From NCBI RefSeq assembly GCF_000024985.1, contig NC_013523.1, positions 620,001 through 684,000 of the forward strand: a DNA stretch of 64,000 nt. The letters are read 5' to 3'. Every line of letters begins with the position of its first letter. Position 1 is the first letter of the stretch. Source of the stretch: Sphaerobacter thermophilus DSM 20745 (GTDB lineage Bacteria; Chloroflexota; Chloroflexia; Thermomicrobiales; Thermomicrobiaceae). The notes beneath the pieces were generated by a model. It was not told the origin of the DNA. It saw only the letters and a program-made list of their open reading frames with translations, and did no database searches. The translations under genes and the position numbers were made by a program. This document shows positions 39,875 to 48,352 of this stretch, piece by piece.

Positions 39875-40195
39875 ATGGGCGCGCGAGTCGGCGATGGTTA
39901 CCCCGAGAACCCTGCTCACGAGAGCACGTTCACCTTCTCCTGGAACGGGCAGGAAGTTCGCGCGCACCGCGGCGCGACGATCCTTGGTGCGTTGCTCGCG
40001 AGCGGACATCGCGTGCTTCGGACGACGCGCATTGCGGGCGAGCCGCGTGGTCCGCTGTGCGGCATTGGCGTGTGCTACGAGTGTCTGGTGACCGTGGATG
40101 GGAAGCCGAACCGGCGTGCCTGTGTCACAGCGGCGAAGCCCGGCATGGTCGTGACATCCGGCGCGGTCGCGCGCGCGGACCGAACGGAGTCGTGA
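39875..40195 (+). CDS. Small 2Fe-2S subunit (HcnA / OoxC type)
   Basis: 106 residues. The plant-type ferredoxin Cys pattern is complete: Cys62, Cys67, Cys70 in CGIGVCYEC and Cys83. It carries electrons between the flavin subunits. ATG 39875 has GGAGGAGG four bases upstream; an upstream in-frame start overlaps the previous gene and was rejected. The stop is 3 bases before the next gene. Confidence 0.9.
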   Translation: MGARVGDGYPENPAHESTFTFSWNGQEVRAHRGATILGALLASGHRVLRTTRIAGEPRGPLCGIGVCYECLVTVDGKPNRRACVTAAKPGMVVTSGAVARADRTES

Positions 40196-40198
40196 GCC

Positions 40199-41617
40199 AT
40201 GGCGCCGAACCAGGTGGTGACCATTGTCGGTGCCGGGCCGGCGGGGATCGCGGCCGCGCTGACGCTCGCGGAGTACGGCGTCCCGGCGATCCTCATCGAT
40301 GAAGCCGAGCACATCGGCGGGCAGTACTACAAGCACTTCGGCGTGGCACCGGGATCAAGCCGTGGTCGTGAGCTGGACCAGTTGCGCCAGCAGGGGCGCG
40401 AACGGCTCACGGCGCTGGAGCGTTCACCGGTCGAGGTGCGGCTCGGGACGACGGTCTGGGGCTTCTTCGAACCGAATCGGCTGGCGCTGGTGGCTGACGA
40501 CCAGGTGGAGGTGCTGGAGGCACCGAGCGTCCTGATCGCGACGGGAGCGATCGAGCGCGTCGCGGCGTTTCCGGGGTGGACGCTGCCCGGGGTGATGACC
40601 GCCGGAGCCGCGCAGCGCGTGCTCAGCCACGACGGGGTTCTGCCGGGGCGGCGGTTCGTTCTCGCCGGGACTGGCCCGCTCCTCCTCGCCATTGCCACCC
40701 AGATTGTGGAGGCCGGCGGGGATGTCGCTGCCGTGGTCGACTGTGTGGGGCTCACGGCGCCAGTGCGCGGGCTGCGGCATGCCCAGGCGGTGGTTGGCCA
40801 GCCTCGTCGTCTCCGGCAATGGGCGGAGTACCGCCGTGCCCTCCGCCGGGCGGGCGTTCCGTACTTCCACGACTACACGGTGGTGGAAGCCCGCGGCGAG
40901 GGTGAACTCCGTGAGGTGGTCATCGCGGGGAAGGATGCCGAGTGGAACATCCGGCCGGAGACCAGGCAGGTGCTCGAGGCCGATACGCTCTGCGTGCACT
41001 TCGGATTCACGGCGTCCACGGAGCTGGCGCAGCTAGCGGGATGCGCGCTCGCGTTCGCGCGTGAGCGAGGCGGCTGGTATGTGGCGCATGACGATGGGAT
41101 GCGTGCCAGCCTGCCGGGGTTCTACGTGGCGGGGCAGGTGAGCGGCATCGGTGGGGCCGATCTCGCCGAAGCGACCGGTGCGCTGGCGGGCCTGACGATC
41201 GCGTACGACCGGGGGGTGATCAGTGCGGAGGTGTACCACCGGGAGACGCGGCCGCTGCGACGCACGATCCGGCAGGGTCGGGCCTTTGCCCGGATGCTCA
41301 ACGAGGTGTACACCCCACCCGCTGCGATTGCGCGGCTGGTCGAGCCGACCACAGTGCTGTGCCGCTGCGAAGAGGTCGCATCGAGCCAGGTCGATCAGGC
41401 GGTCTCGGCTGGCGTGACCACGTTGAACGGACTCAAGCGGCGCACGCGGTGTGGGATGGGCTTCTGCCAGGGGCGGGTATGTTCGCAGGTGCTGGGGAGT
41501 TACCTGGAGCATCGGTATGGTGTGGCGCCGGAAGAAGCCGGGGTCTTCAACGCGCGCGTCCCGCTGAAGCCGGTGCCGCTGGGCGCGCTCGCGACCATCC
41601 CGGACGATGAGACGTAG
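40199..41617 (+). CDS. FAD/NAD(P)-binding subunit with BFD-like 2Fe-2S domain (HcnB / OoxA type)
   Basis: 472 residues. N-terminal FAD motif VTIVGAGPAGIAAALTLAEY; a second nucleotide-binding region near RRFVLAGTGPLLLAIATQIV; C-terminal Cys cluster VLCRCEEV and RRTRCGMGFCQGRVC typical of a BFD-like [2Fe-2S] domain. This is the architecture of HcnB, OoxA and the D-hydroxyproline dehydrogenase alpha subunit. Last of three co-directional genes. Whether electrons go to the quinone pool or NAD is unknown. Confidence 0.88.
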   Translation: MAPNQVVTIVGAGPAGIAAALTLAEYGVPAILIDEAEHIGGQYYKHFGVAPGSSRGRELDQLRQQGRERLTALERSPVEVRLGTTVWGFFEPNRLALVADDQVEVLEAPSVLIATGAIERVAAFPGWTLPGVMTAGAAQRVLSHDGVLPGRRFVLAGTGPLLLAIATQIVEAGGDVAAVVDCVGLTAPVRGLRHAQAVVGQPRRLRQWAEYRRALRRAGVPYFHDYTVVEARGEGELREVVIAGKDAEWNIRPETRQVLEADTLCVHFGFTASTELAQLAGCALAFARERGGWYVAHDDGMRASLPGFYVAGQVSGIGGADLAEATGALAGLTIAYDRGVISAEVYHRETRPLRRTIRQGRAFARMLNEVYTPPAAIARLVEPTTVLCRCEEVASSQVDQAVSAGVTTLNGLKRRTRCGMGFCQGRVCSQVLGSYLEHRYGVAPEEAGVFNARVPLKPVPLGALATIPDDET

Positions 41618-41723
41618 CGAGGCCACCGCAACCTGCCGCGAACCGCTCCACTCGGCGAGGATCGCCAGGGTATAATCGTCTGGACCACGGCATCGAACCG
41701 ACCGTACGACCGGGGCCGAGTTG

Positions 41724-44700
41724 ATGAGCGATGGCGGACACGCGCCCGGTTCCACCGATTTCGATGGCAGCGAATGGCTGACCCTGCCGGCCGTTGCCCG
41801 CCACTTTGGGGTGTCCACGCACACAATCCGCCGCTGGATCCACGACGGCAGGCTGCCCGCCGAGAAGCGGGTGGGGCGGTTCGGCGAGCAGTTTTTCGTG
41901 CCATCAGCCGCGCTGGAGCGAGCCCGGGACCCGGCCCCGGAGCCGGAGCGTGGCGCTCCGTGGGGCGGTCCGGGCCCTGGTCGGCAACTCATCGGGCGGC
42001 GGGCGGAGTTCGACCGGCTGCGCGCCGCGATCGAGGGGCGCGGCGGCGTGGTTCTGGTCGCGGGCGACGCGGGCGTCGGGAAAACGGTGTTGGTCGAGGC
42101 GCTGGGGTACGAGGCCATAGCGACGGGTGTGCAGGTGATGGGCGCCCGCTGCTTCGAGTTGGACGGCACCCCGCCCTACGGCCCCTGGCTCGAGATGTTC
42201 CGCCCAGACCGGGCACCGCCGGACTTGCCCGTCCCGGCCCCGGCGCTCTCGGTCAAGGATGCGCTCGAAGCGGTCGCGGGACGGCGGAAACTGCACGATC
42301 AGGTCCTGTCGTTCTTAGTCGAACTCTCGCGCCACCGGCCGGTGCTGCTGCTCCTCGGAGACATGCACTGGGCGGACGAAGAGTCGATTCACCTCGTCCG
42401 GCACCTCGGTCGCCAGATTCGCCGGCGACCGATCCTGATCGTCGTGACCTACCGCCACGTCGAGCTGCGGCCGGACGAACCCCTCTACCGGCTTCTCCCC
42501 CATGTGCTGCGGGAGACCGAGGCCGAGCGCATCACGCTGCGCGAGTGGGACCGGGACGACGTCGCCGAGCTCGTCACGGCGCGCTACCAGCTCTCCGCGG
42601 CGGACCAGGATCGGCTGGTCACCTTTCTGTTGAACTCGTCCGAAGGCAATCCCTTCTTCATCAACGAGTTGCTCCAGTCGCTGGAGGATGAGGCGGTGCT
42701 CCGGCTGACTGATGAGGGATGGATTCTCGGTGAGCTGAGCGGTGTCCGGGTACCGCCTTTGCTCCGCCAGCTTATCGACGAACGGCTCGAGCGTCTCGCG
42801 CCCGAGGCACGCCACCTGTTGCAGGCCGCCGCGGTCATCGGGGAGGAGATCCCGATCGATGTCTGGCAGGCCGTGACGGAGGTAAGCGATGAGGCGCTGG
42901 CCGACGTGATCGAGCAGGCGCTGGCGGTCCGGGTGATGGTCGAGATGCCGCAGGACCCCGTCCTCCGGTTCCGCCACAAGCTCTTCCGCCAGTCGCTGTA
43001 CGAGCACATGATCCTGCTCCGCCGCCGCTCGTGGCACCGGCGGATCGCGGAGGTGCTCGCTGCGGAGGCCAACCCTGACCCTGACGTTGTGGCCCGGCAT
43101 TTCTCAGAGGCCGGTGACCCGCGGGCGGCCGAGTGGGTGATCGCGTCGGGCCGGCGGGCGGCCGGCGCATTTGCGCTCGCGGTGACGGCTGCGCGGTTCG
43201 AGAAGGCGCTGGCGATCCTGGAAGGGGACGATCAACGCCAACGGGAGCGGGCGTGGCTGCTCTGCGAGCTTGCCGAGGCGTACCGCTTTACGGACCCGCA
43301 GCGAGCGATCGCGTATCTCGACACCGCCCAGCGCATCGCCGACGAACTCGGCGACGAGGGGTTGCAGACCGTCATTCCCTACTGCAAAGCTCGCGTGCGC
43401 ACGCTGGAAGCGCGGAACGCGTTCGCCGAACTGCGCGAGAGCTGGCGGGGCATCGAGGGATTGCCCGAGTCGACCCGGCATGTTCTTGCAGGCTCTCCGC
43501 TCGCCTACGCCGTCAGCCGAGCCACGTACGCACAGGTCCTTGCCCACTACGGTGCCTATGGTCCGGCGCTCGAGCACGCCGAGCGGTTCCTGGAGGAGTC
43601 GCCCTCGGCCGACCCGCGGGAGCAGGGCACAGCCTACTTCGCCATCGGGCTGGCCAACGCCGGTCTGGCCCGGCCGAGCGAGGCGAGGGCGGCCTTCGAC
43701 CGCGCCCGAACCTTCTTCCGGCAGACCGAGACATACCACATGGTCGGGGCGACCTACGACTGGGAGCTCGATCTGGTACTCCAGGTCTACTATCCCGATC
43801 GTGTCGAAGAGCGGCGCCGGCTCTTGGATGACGCCGCCCGGGCGTGGCGCCACTCCGTTTTTGGCGCGTTGGTGCTGATGGGTTCCTTCCCGACGATGAT
43901 CGACTCGCTCCTGCTCGAAGGTCGCTGGGAAGAGGCGCGTGCCAGCGCTACGGCGTTCCTCAGCGCCAACGCCCAACCGCTCGGGATGCGGCGGATTCTG
44001 GCCGATCTCGACCGGCGGCAGGGGGACACGGCCCGCGCCTGGGCACGCATCGCCGAGGCGCTGCCCGACGGCCCGGACACCGAGCCGCCACTGAACCACT
44101 TCCCCTACGGTCTGCGCCTGATCGGCGTCGCCGCCGAGCTCGCCCTTGACGACGGCGACCTCGACTGGGCCCGGCGGTGGATTCTGGCGCTGGAGCGCTG
44201 GCTGGAATGGAGCGACATCGTGGTGGGCCGGGCGGCTCCGGACCACCTCTGGGCGCGGTACGACGCAGCGCAGGGGGATCTCGATCGAGCCTGGCAGCAC
44301 CAGCGCGAGGGACTGCGGCGCGCGAGCAACCCACGGCAACCGCTCGCGATGCTCACCGCGCACCGGACGCTGGCACGCCTGGCGACCCTGCGCCGGGATT
44401 TCCCGACGGCCCGCCAGCACCTCGCCGGGGCGGAGCGTTTGGCGACTTCGTTTGAGGCGCCCTATGTGCTTGCGCTTGTTCAGGTCACCCACGCGGAATT
44501 GCTGCTTGCGTCTGGCCGCGGCCACGAGGCAGGCGGCCTACTGGCCGCCGCACGTGCGACAGCTGAGGAACTCGGGGCCAAGCCGCTGCTCGCTGTGATC
44601 GACCACCTGGAGCCACGACCCACGGCCGTGCCCGGCGGGCTCTCTGCCCGCGAGATTGAGGTTCTCCGCCTCGTCGCCGAGGGGTTGACCGATGCCGAAG

Positions 44701-44828
44701 TCGCCGAGCGGCTCTCGATCAGCCCTCGCACGGTGGGCGGGCACCTCCAGTCGATCTACAACAAGCTCGGCATCTCCTCCCGCACCGCCGCAACCTCCTT
44801 CGCCCACAAGTTCGGGCTGGTGCGATAA
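41724..44828 (+). CDS. Large ATPase regulator with MerR-like N-terminal and LuxR C-terminal HTH
   Basis: 1034 residues. An unusual N-terminal excisionase/MerR-like DNA-binding segment (LTLPAVARHFGVSTHTIRRW, then IHDGRLPAEKRVGRFG) precedes an AAA-type ATPase (Walker A GDAGVGKT, Walker B LLLLGDMHWAD), a long TPR-like region and a LuxR HTH (LSAREIEVLRLVAEGLTDAE, ERLSISPRTVGGHLQSIYNK). LAL/MalT-like regulators normally have only the C-terminal HTH. Located 106 bases after the hcnB-like gene on the same strand; target and effector unknown. Confidence 0.9.
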   Translation: MSDGGHAPGSTDFDGSEWLTLPAVARHFGVSTHTIRRWIHDGRLPAEKRVGRFGEQFFVPSAALERARDPAPEPERGAPWGGPGPGRQLIGRRAEFDRLRAAIEGRGGVVLVAGDAGVGKTVLVEALGYEAIATGVQVMGARCFELDGTPPYGPWLEMFRPDRAPPDLPVPAPALSVKDALEAVAGRRKLHDQVLSFLVELSRHRPVLLLLGDMHWADEESIHLVRHLGRQIRRRPILIVVTYRHVELRPDEPLYRLLPHVLRETEAERITLREWDRDDVAELVTARYQLSAADQDRLVTFLLNSSEGNPFFINELLQSLEDEAVLRLTDEGWILGELSGVRVPPLLRQLIDERLERLAPEARHLLQAAAVIGEEIPIDVWQAVTEVSDEALADVIEQALAVRVMVEMPQDPVLRFRHKLFRQSLYEHMILLRRRSWHRRIAEVLAAEANPDPDVVARHFSEAGDPRAAEWVIASGRRAAGAFALAVTAARFEKALAILEGDDQRQRERAWLLCELAEAYRFTDPQRAIAYLDTAQRIADELGDEGLQTVIPYCKARVRTLEARNAFAELRESWRGIEGLPESTRHVLAGSPLAYAVSRATYAQVLAHYGAYGPALEHAERFLEESPSADPREQGTAYFAIGLANAGLARPSEARAAFDRARTFFRQTETYHMVGATYDWELDLVLQVYYPDRVEERRRLLDDAARAWRHSVFGALVLMGSFPTMIDSLLLEGRWEEARASATAFLSANAQPLGMRRILADLDRRQGDTARAWARIAEALPDGPDTEPPLNHFPYGLRLIGVAAELALDDGDLDWARRWILALERWLEWSDIVVGRAAPDHLWARYDAAQGDLDRAWQHQREGLRRASNPRQPLAMLTAHRTLARLATLRRDFPTARQHLAGAERLATSFEAPYVLALVQVTHAELLLASGRGHEAGGLLAAARATAEELGAKPLLAVIDHLEPRPTAVPGGLSAREIEVLRLVAEGLTDAEVAERLSISPRTVGGHLQSIYNKLGISSRTAATSFAHKFGLVR

Positions 44829-45209
44829 CGACCGCACTGCCCGGCGTATCACGGCTTCCAGGCCCTCGTGGCGGGTTGCGTGTCCCGCCTGCGCGGTCCT
44901 GCAGATGCCATCCCGAGAGGAGCGAAGGATGACAGCCCACCCGCCTTGCGTTCGCCCGCGTTCGGTCTCAGCCCGCCGCATGATCAGCACGCGGCGGGCC
45001 GCGCACTGACCCCTGCGCAGGGGGGAAACAGGTAATGCTCACGGTGGCGGGAGAGGCCGTCTGGTCTATTGTCGGGTACAGGGAAGCGCCTCGGCGTGAT
45101 GTCCGGCAGCGGACGATGGGCGCCTCGCCTGAGGGGTGAGGACGCTCCCGGAGTCGTCCGAGGCGTCCCGGCTGGGATGCGAGACCCGTGCGGACCACGG
45201 AGGACCAGG
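44829..45209. other. Intergenic region upstream of the receiver-flavoprotein gene; no gene
   Basis: About 380 bases. No gene, hairpin or RNA that I can support. Presumably holds the promoter of the 45210-51788 cassette. Confidence 0.55.
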
Positions 45210-46874
45210 ATGGCCGACAAACCCGCCATACTCATCGTCGATGATGAGCCGAGCGTGCTCGCCGCGGTCGCGCGTGACCTCCGGGCGCGCTATGGCGATC
45301 GCTTTCGGATTCTGCGCGCGGAGTCAGGCGCGGAGGCACTCGACGCGGTGCGACGACTCCGCTTGCGTAACGCGCCGCTGGCGTTGCTGATCGTCGACCA
45401 GCGCATGCCCGGCATGACCGGGATCGAGTTCCTCACCGAGGCGATCCAGGTCTACCCCGATGTCAAGCGTGTCCTCCTCACGGCGTACGCCGACACCGAG
45501 GCGGCGATCCGTGCGATCAATGACGTGCAGATCGACCACTACCTGCTCAAGCCGTGGGATCCGCCGGACGAGCGGCTCTACCCGGTTGTCGATGAGGTGT
45601 TGGACGACTGGATGGCGAACTGGTCGCCGCCGTTCGAGGGAGTGCGACTCATTGGCCACCGCTGGTCGGTCGAGACGTTCCAGCTCAAGGACTTCCTGGC
45701 GCGGAATCTAGTGCCCTACCGGTGGCTCGACGTCGAGACCAACCCGGAGGCGCAGGAGCTGGCCAGCCAAGCCCGGCTCGACCTGACTCGCCTGCCGGTC
45801 GTCATCCTGCCGGACGGCACCGCGCTCGAACAGCCGAGCCAGCAGCAACTGGCAGCGAGGATCGGCCTGCCGGTGCAGGCGGCCTTGCCGTTCTACGACC
45901 TCATCATCGTCGGCGGTGGGCCGGCCGGGCTGGCGGCGGCGGTCTACGGCGCCTCGGAAGGGTTACGCATCCTCCTGATCGAACGGCACGCTCCCGGCGG
46001 GCAGGCCGGGACCAGCTCGCGGATCGAGAACTACCTCGGTTTCCCGGCGGGCCTGAGCGGGTCCGATCTGGCACGCCGGGCCGTCGCCCAGGCACGGCGC
46101 TTCGGGGCCGAGATTCTGAATGCCGAGGTGACCGGCATCCGGCTGGAGGGGCAGTACCGCATCGTGCAGACCGCGAGCGGTGGTGAGATCAGTTGCCACG
46201 CGCTCCTGATCGCGGCCGGGGTGTCGTACCGGCGTCTGGAGGCGCCCGGCGTCGAACGGTTGCACGGCAAGGGCGTCTACTACGGCGGCGCGCTGTCGGA
46301 GGCGATGGCGGCCAAGGGCGAGGAAGTCTTCATTGTCGGAGGCGGCAACTCGGCCGGCCAGGCGGCCGTGCACTTCGCACGGTTCGCCCGCTGCGTGACG
46401 CTGCTCGTGCGCGGCGACTCGCTGCCGAAGTCGGGCATGTCCCAGTACCTGGTCGATCGCATCGCGGAGATCCCGAACATCCAGGTGTGGTTCCACACCA
46501 CCGTGATCGAGGCGCTCGGCGAGACGCGCCTCACAGCACTGCGTATCGCGGACGCGAAAACAGGCCAGGAGCGGACGGTTCCGGCGGACGATCTGTTTGT
46601 CTTCATCGGCGCCAAACCATTCACCGATTGGATGGACGGGCTGGTGGCGCTCGACGATGCCGGGTTTGTCCTGACCGGCCCGGACCTCGCCCGGGCACGC
46701 AACGGCGCTGCGCGCTGGCCGCTGAAGCGGCAGCCGTACCTGTTGGAGACCAATGTACCGGGCGTGTTCGCCGCTGGGGATATCCGGCACCAGTCAATCA
46801 AGCGGATCGCGTCGGCGACGGGCGAGGGGGCGATGGCCGTCCATTTCGTCCATCGCTACCTGAGTAGCCTGTAG
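45210..46874 (+). CDS. Receiver domain fused to CxxC-less thioredoxin-reductase-like flavoprotein
   Basis: 554 residues. Residues 5-125 are an intact response-regulator receiver (Asp11/Asp12, phospho-acceptor Asp63 in IVDQRMP, Thr91, Lys114). Residues about 145-215 form a thioredoxin/glutaredoxin-like fold without active-site cysteines. Residues 228-554 are thioredoxin-reductase-like (FAD motif IIVGGGPAGLAAAVYGASE, GGQAGTSSRIENYLGFP, NAD(P) motif VFIVGGGNSAGQAAVHFA, C-terminal VPGVFAAGDIR). Where reductases have CxxC this reads GVYYGGALSE (355-364), so it is probably not a disulfide reductase. Followed by the cNMP-binding kinase 8 bases later, its likely phosphodonor. Start 45210 has GGAGG at good spacing. 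Confidence 0.93.
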   Translation: MADKPAILIVDDEPSVLAAVARDLRARYGDRFRILRAESGAEALDAVRRLRLRNAPLALLIVDQRMPGMTGIEFLTEAIQVYPDVKRVLLTAYADTEAAIRAINDVQIDHYLLKPWDPPDERLYPVVDEVLDDWMANWSPPFEGVRLIGHRWSVETFQLKDFLARNLVPYRWLDVETNPEAQELASQARLDLTRLPVVILPDGTALEQPSQQQLAARIGLPVQAALPFYDLIIVGGGPAGLAAAVYGASEGLRILLIERHAPGGQAGTSSRIENYLGFPAGLSGSDLARRAVAQARRFGAEILNAEVTGIRLEGQYRIVQTASGGEISCHALLIAAGVSYRRLEAPGVERLHGKGVYYGGALSEAMAAKGEEVFIVGGGNSAGQAAVHFARFARCVTLLVRGDSLPKSGMSQYLVDRIAEIPNIQVWFHTTVIEALGETRLTALRIADAKTGQERTVPADDLFVFIGAKPFTDWMDGLVALDDAGFVLTGPDLARARNGAARWPLKRQPYLLETNVPGVFAAGDIRHQSIKRIASATGEGAMAVHFVHRYLSSL

Positions 46875-46882
46875 GGACGGCC

Positions 46883-48352
46883 ATGCAGCGGCAGAGGTCG
46901 ACTGACGACGCCTCCACGACGACACGGCTGCGCGAGACCCTCCGCAGGGGAGACTTCTTCGCCCAGCTTCCGGATGCGGCTCTCGACGAGCTCATCGGCA
47001 TGATAGAGCCGGTGGCGCTTGAAGAGGGAGCAACGCTGATCGCGGAGGGGGATGAGGCGGAGAACGCCTTCGTCATCCTGACGGGCGAGGTTGAGATCCT
47101 CCGACGGTCCGGCGAGATCGATGTGCCGATCGGCGTGCGGGGCGCGGGTGAAATCGTCGGCGAGATGGGAATGCTCAGTGGCTCCGGGCGCACGGCCACG
47201 ATTCGGGCGCGCGTGCCCAGCACGGTCCTCCCGATCTCGCGCGAGGTGTTCGAGCGAACGCTCGTCGCCAACCCGACGGCGATGCTCGCGCTGCTGCGAA
47301 CGGTTATCCGGCGCCTGCAGGGCGCCGAAAGCCGGCTGGTACAGCACCAGAAGATGGCCGCGCTCGGCACGCTGGCCGCCGGTCTGGCGCATGAGCTGAA
47401 CAACCCGGCTTCCGCGCTGGTGCGCAGCGTCCAGCAGCTCCATGACATCATCGGCGAGTGGGAGCGACGCGCGGGCGATCTCGGCGCGAGCGGGCTGCAC
47501 GGCGACATGCTGCCGATCCTGGCAGCCCTTCAGCAGGACATTGAGTCGCACGCGGGCGATGCGGTCTGGCTCGATGCCGTGACCCGGAGCGACCGTGAGG
47601 AGGCCGTTCAGGAGTGGCTCGACGAGCGGCACATCGCCGAAAGCTGGAAGCTCGCACCGCAGCTCGTGGATGTCGGGTGGGACCTCGAACTCCTCGGCCA
47701 GTTGCAGGACTTCGTGCCTACCGACCGGCTTCCGGCCGTCCTCCGATGGCTTGCGGCCGGGCAGAGCGTCTACCGGCTGCTCCATGAGATGACGGCGAGT
47801 GCCAGGACGATCTCCGAGATCGTCGCGGCGGTGAAGTCCTACACACGGCTCGACGAGGCGCCGGTCCAGGAGGTGGACATCCACGAGGGGATCGACCAGT
47901 CGCTGACGATCCTCCGCTACAAGCTCCGCGGGATCAAGGTGTCGCGAGAGTACGACTGCTGCGTGCCGCCGATCATGGCCTTGGCCAGCGAGCTGAACCA
48001 GGTCTGGACGAACCTGATCGACAACGCGGCTGACGCGATGGACGGCGAGGGGCACCTGCGCATCCGTACCGCGCTCGAGCGCGGCACGGTGGTCGTCGAG
48101 ATCAGCGACACCGGCCCAGGCATCTCGCCCGGTGCGCAGGCGCGGCTGTTCGAGCCATTCTTCACAACGAAAGAGCCCGGGAAGGGAACCGGGCTCGGTC
48201 TGAACATCAGCTACAACATCGTCCGCAAGCACCATGGAGAAATCACGGTCGACTCGCGTCCCGGCCAGACCCGATTCGTTGTCAGCATTCCAGTGGGGGA
48301 GGCTGCGCGTGAACCCGATGGTGCGGCAGGGCATGACGTCTGCCCAGCGTGA
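46883..48352 (+). CDS. Cyclic nucleotide-binding histidine kinase
   Basis: 489 residues. An N-terminal cNMP-binding domain (about 24-140) includes a phosphate-binding cassette with GEMGMLSGSGRTAT and Arg103. A long linker leads to the dimerisation/phosphoacceptor segment with His170 (AAGLAHELNNPASALV), then a HATPase domain (NQVWTNLIDNAADAMDGEGH, ISDTGPGISPGA and GLGLNISYNIV). No membrane segments: a cytosolic kinase. Lies between the receiver-flavoprotein and the cyclase, so a cyclase-sensing kinase phosphorylating the neighbouring receiver is the natural model. Confidence 0.93.
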   Translation: MQRQRSTDDASTTTRLRETLRRGDFFAQLPDAALDELIGMIEPVALEEGATLIAEGDEAENAFVILTGEVEILRRSGEIDVPIGVRGAGEIVGEMGMLSGSGRTATIRARVPSTVLPISREVFERTLVANPTAMLALLRTVIRRLQGAESRLVQHQKMAALGTLAAGLAHELNNPASALVRSVQQLHDIIGEWERRAGDLGASGLHGDMLPILAALQQDIESHAGDAVWLDAVTRSDREEAVQEWLDERHIAESWKLAPQLVDVGWDLELLGQLQDFVPTDRLPAVLRWLAAGQSVYRLLHEMTASARTISEIVAAVKSYTRLDEAPVQEVDIHEGIDQSLTILRYKLRGIKVSREYDCCVPPIMALASELNQVWTNLIDNAADAMDGEGHLRIRTALERGTVVVEISDTGPGISPGAQARLFEPFFTTKEPGKGTGLGLNISYNIVRKHHGEITVDSRPGQTRFVVSIPVGEAAREPDGAAGHDVCPA

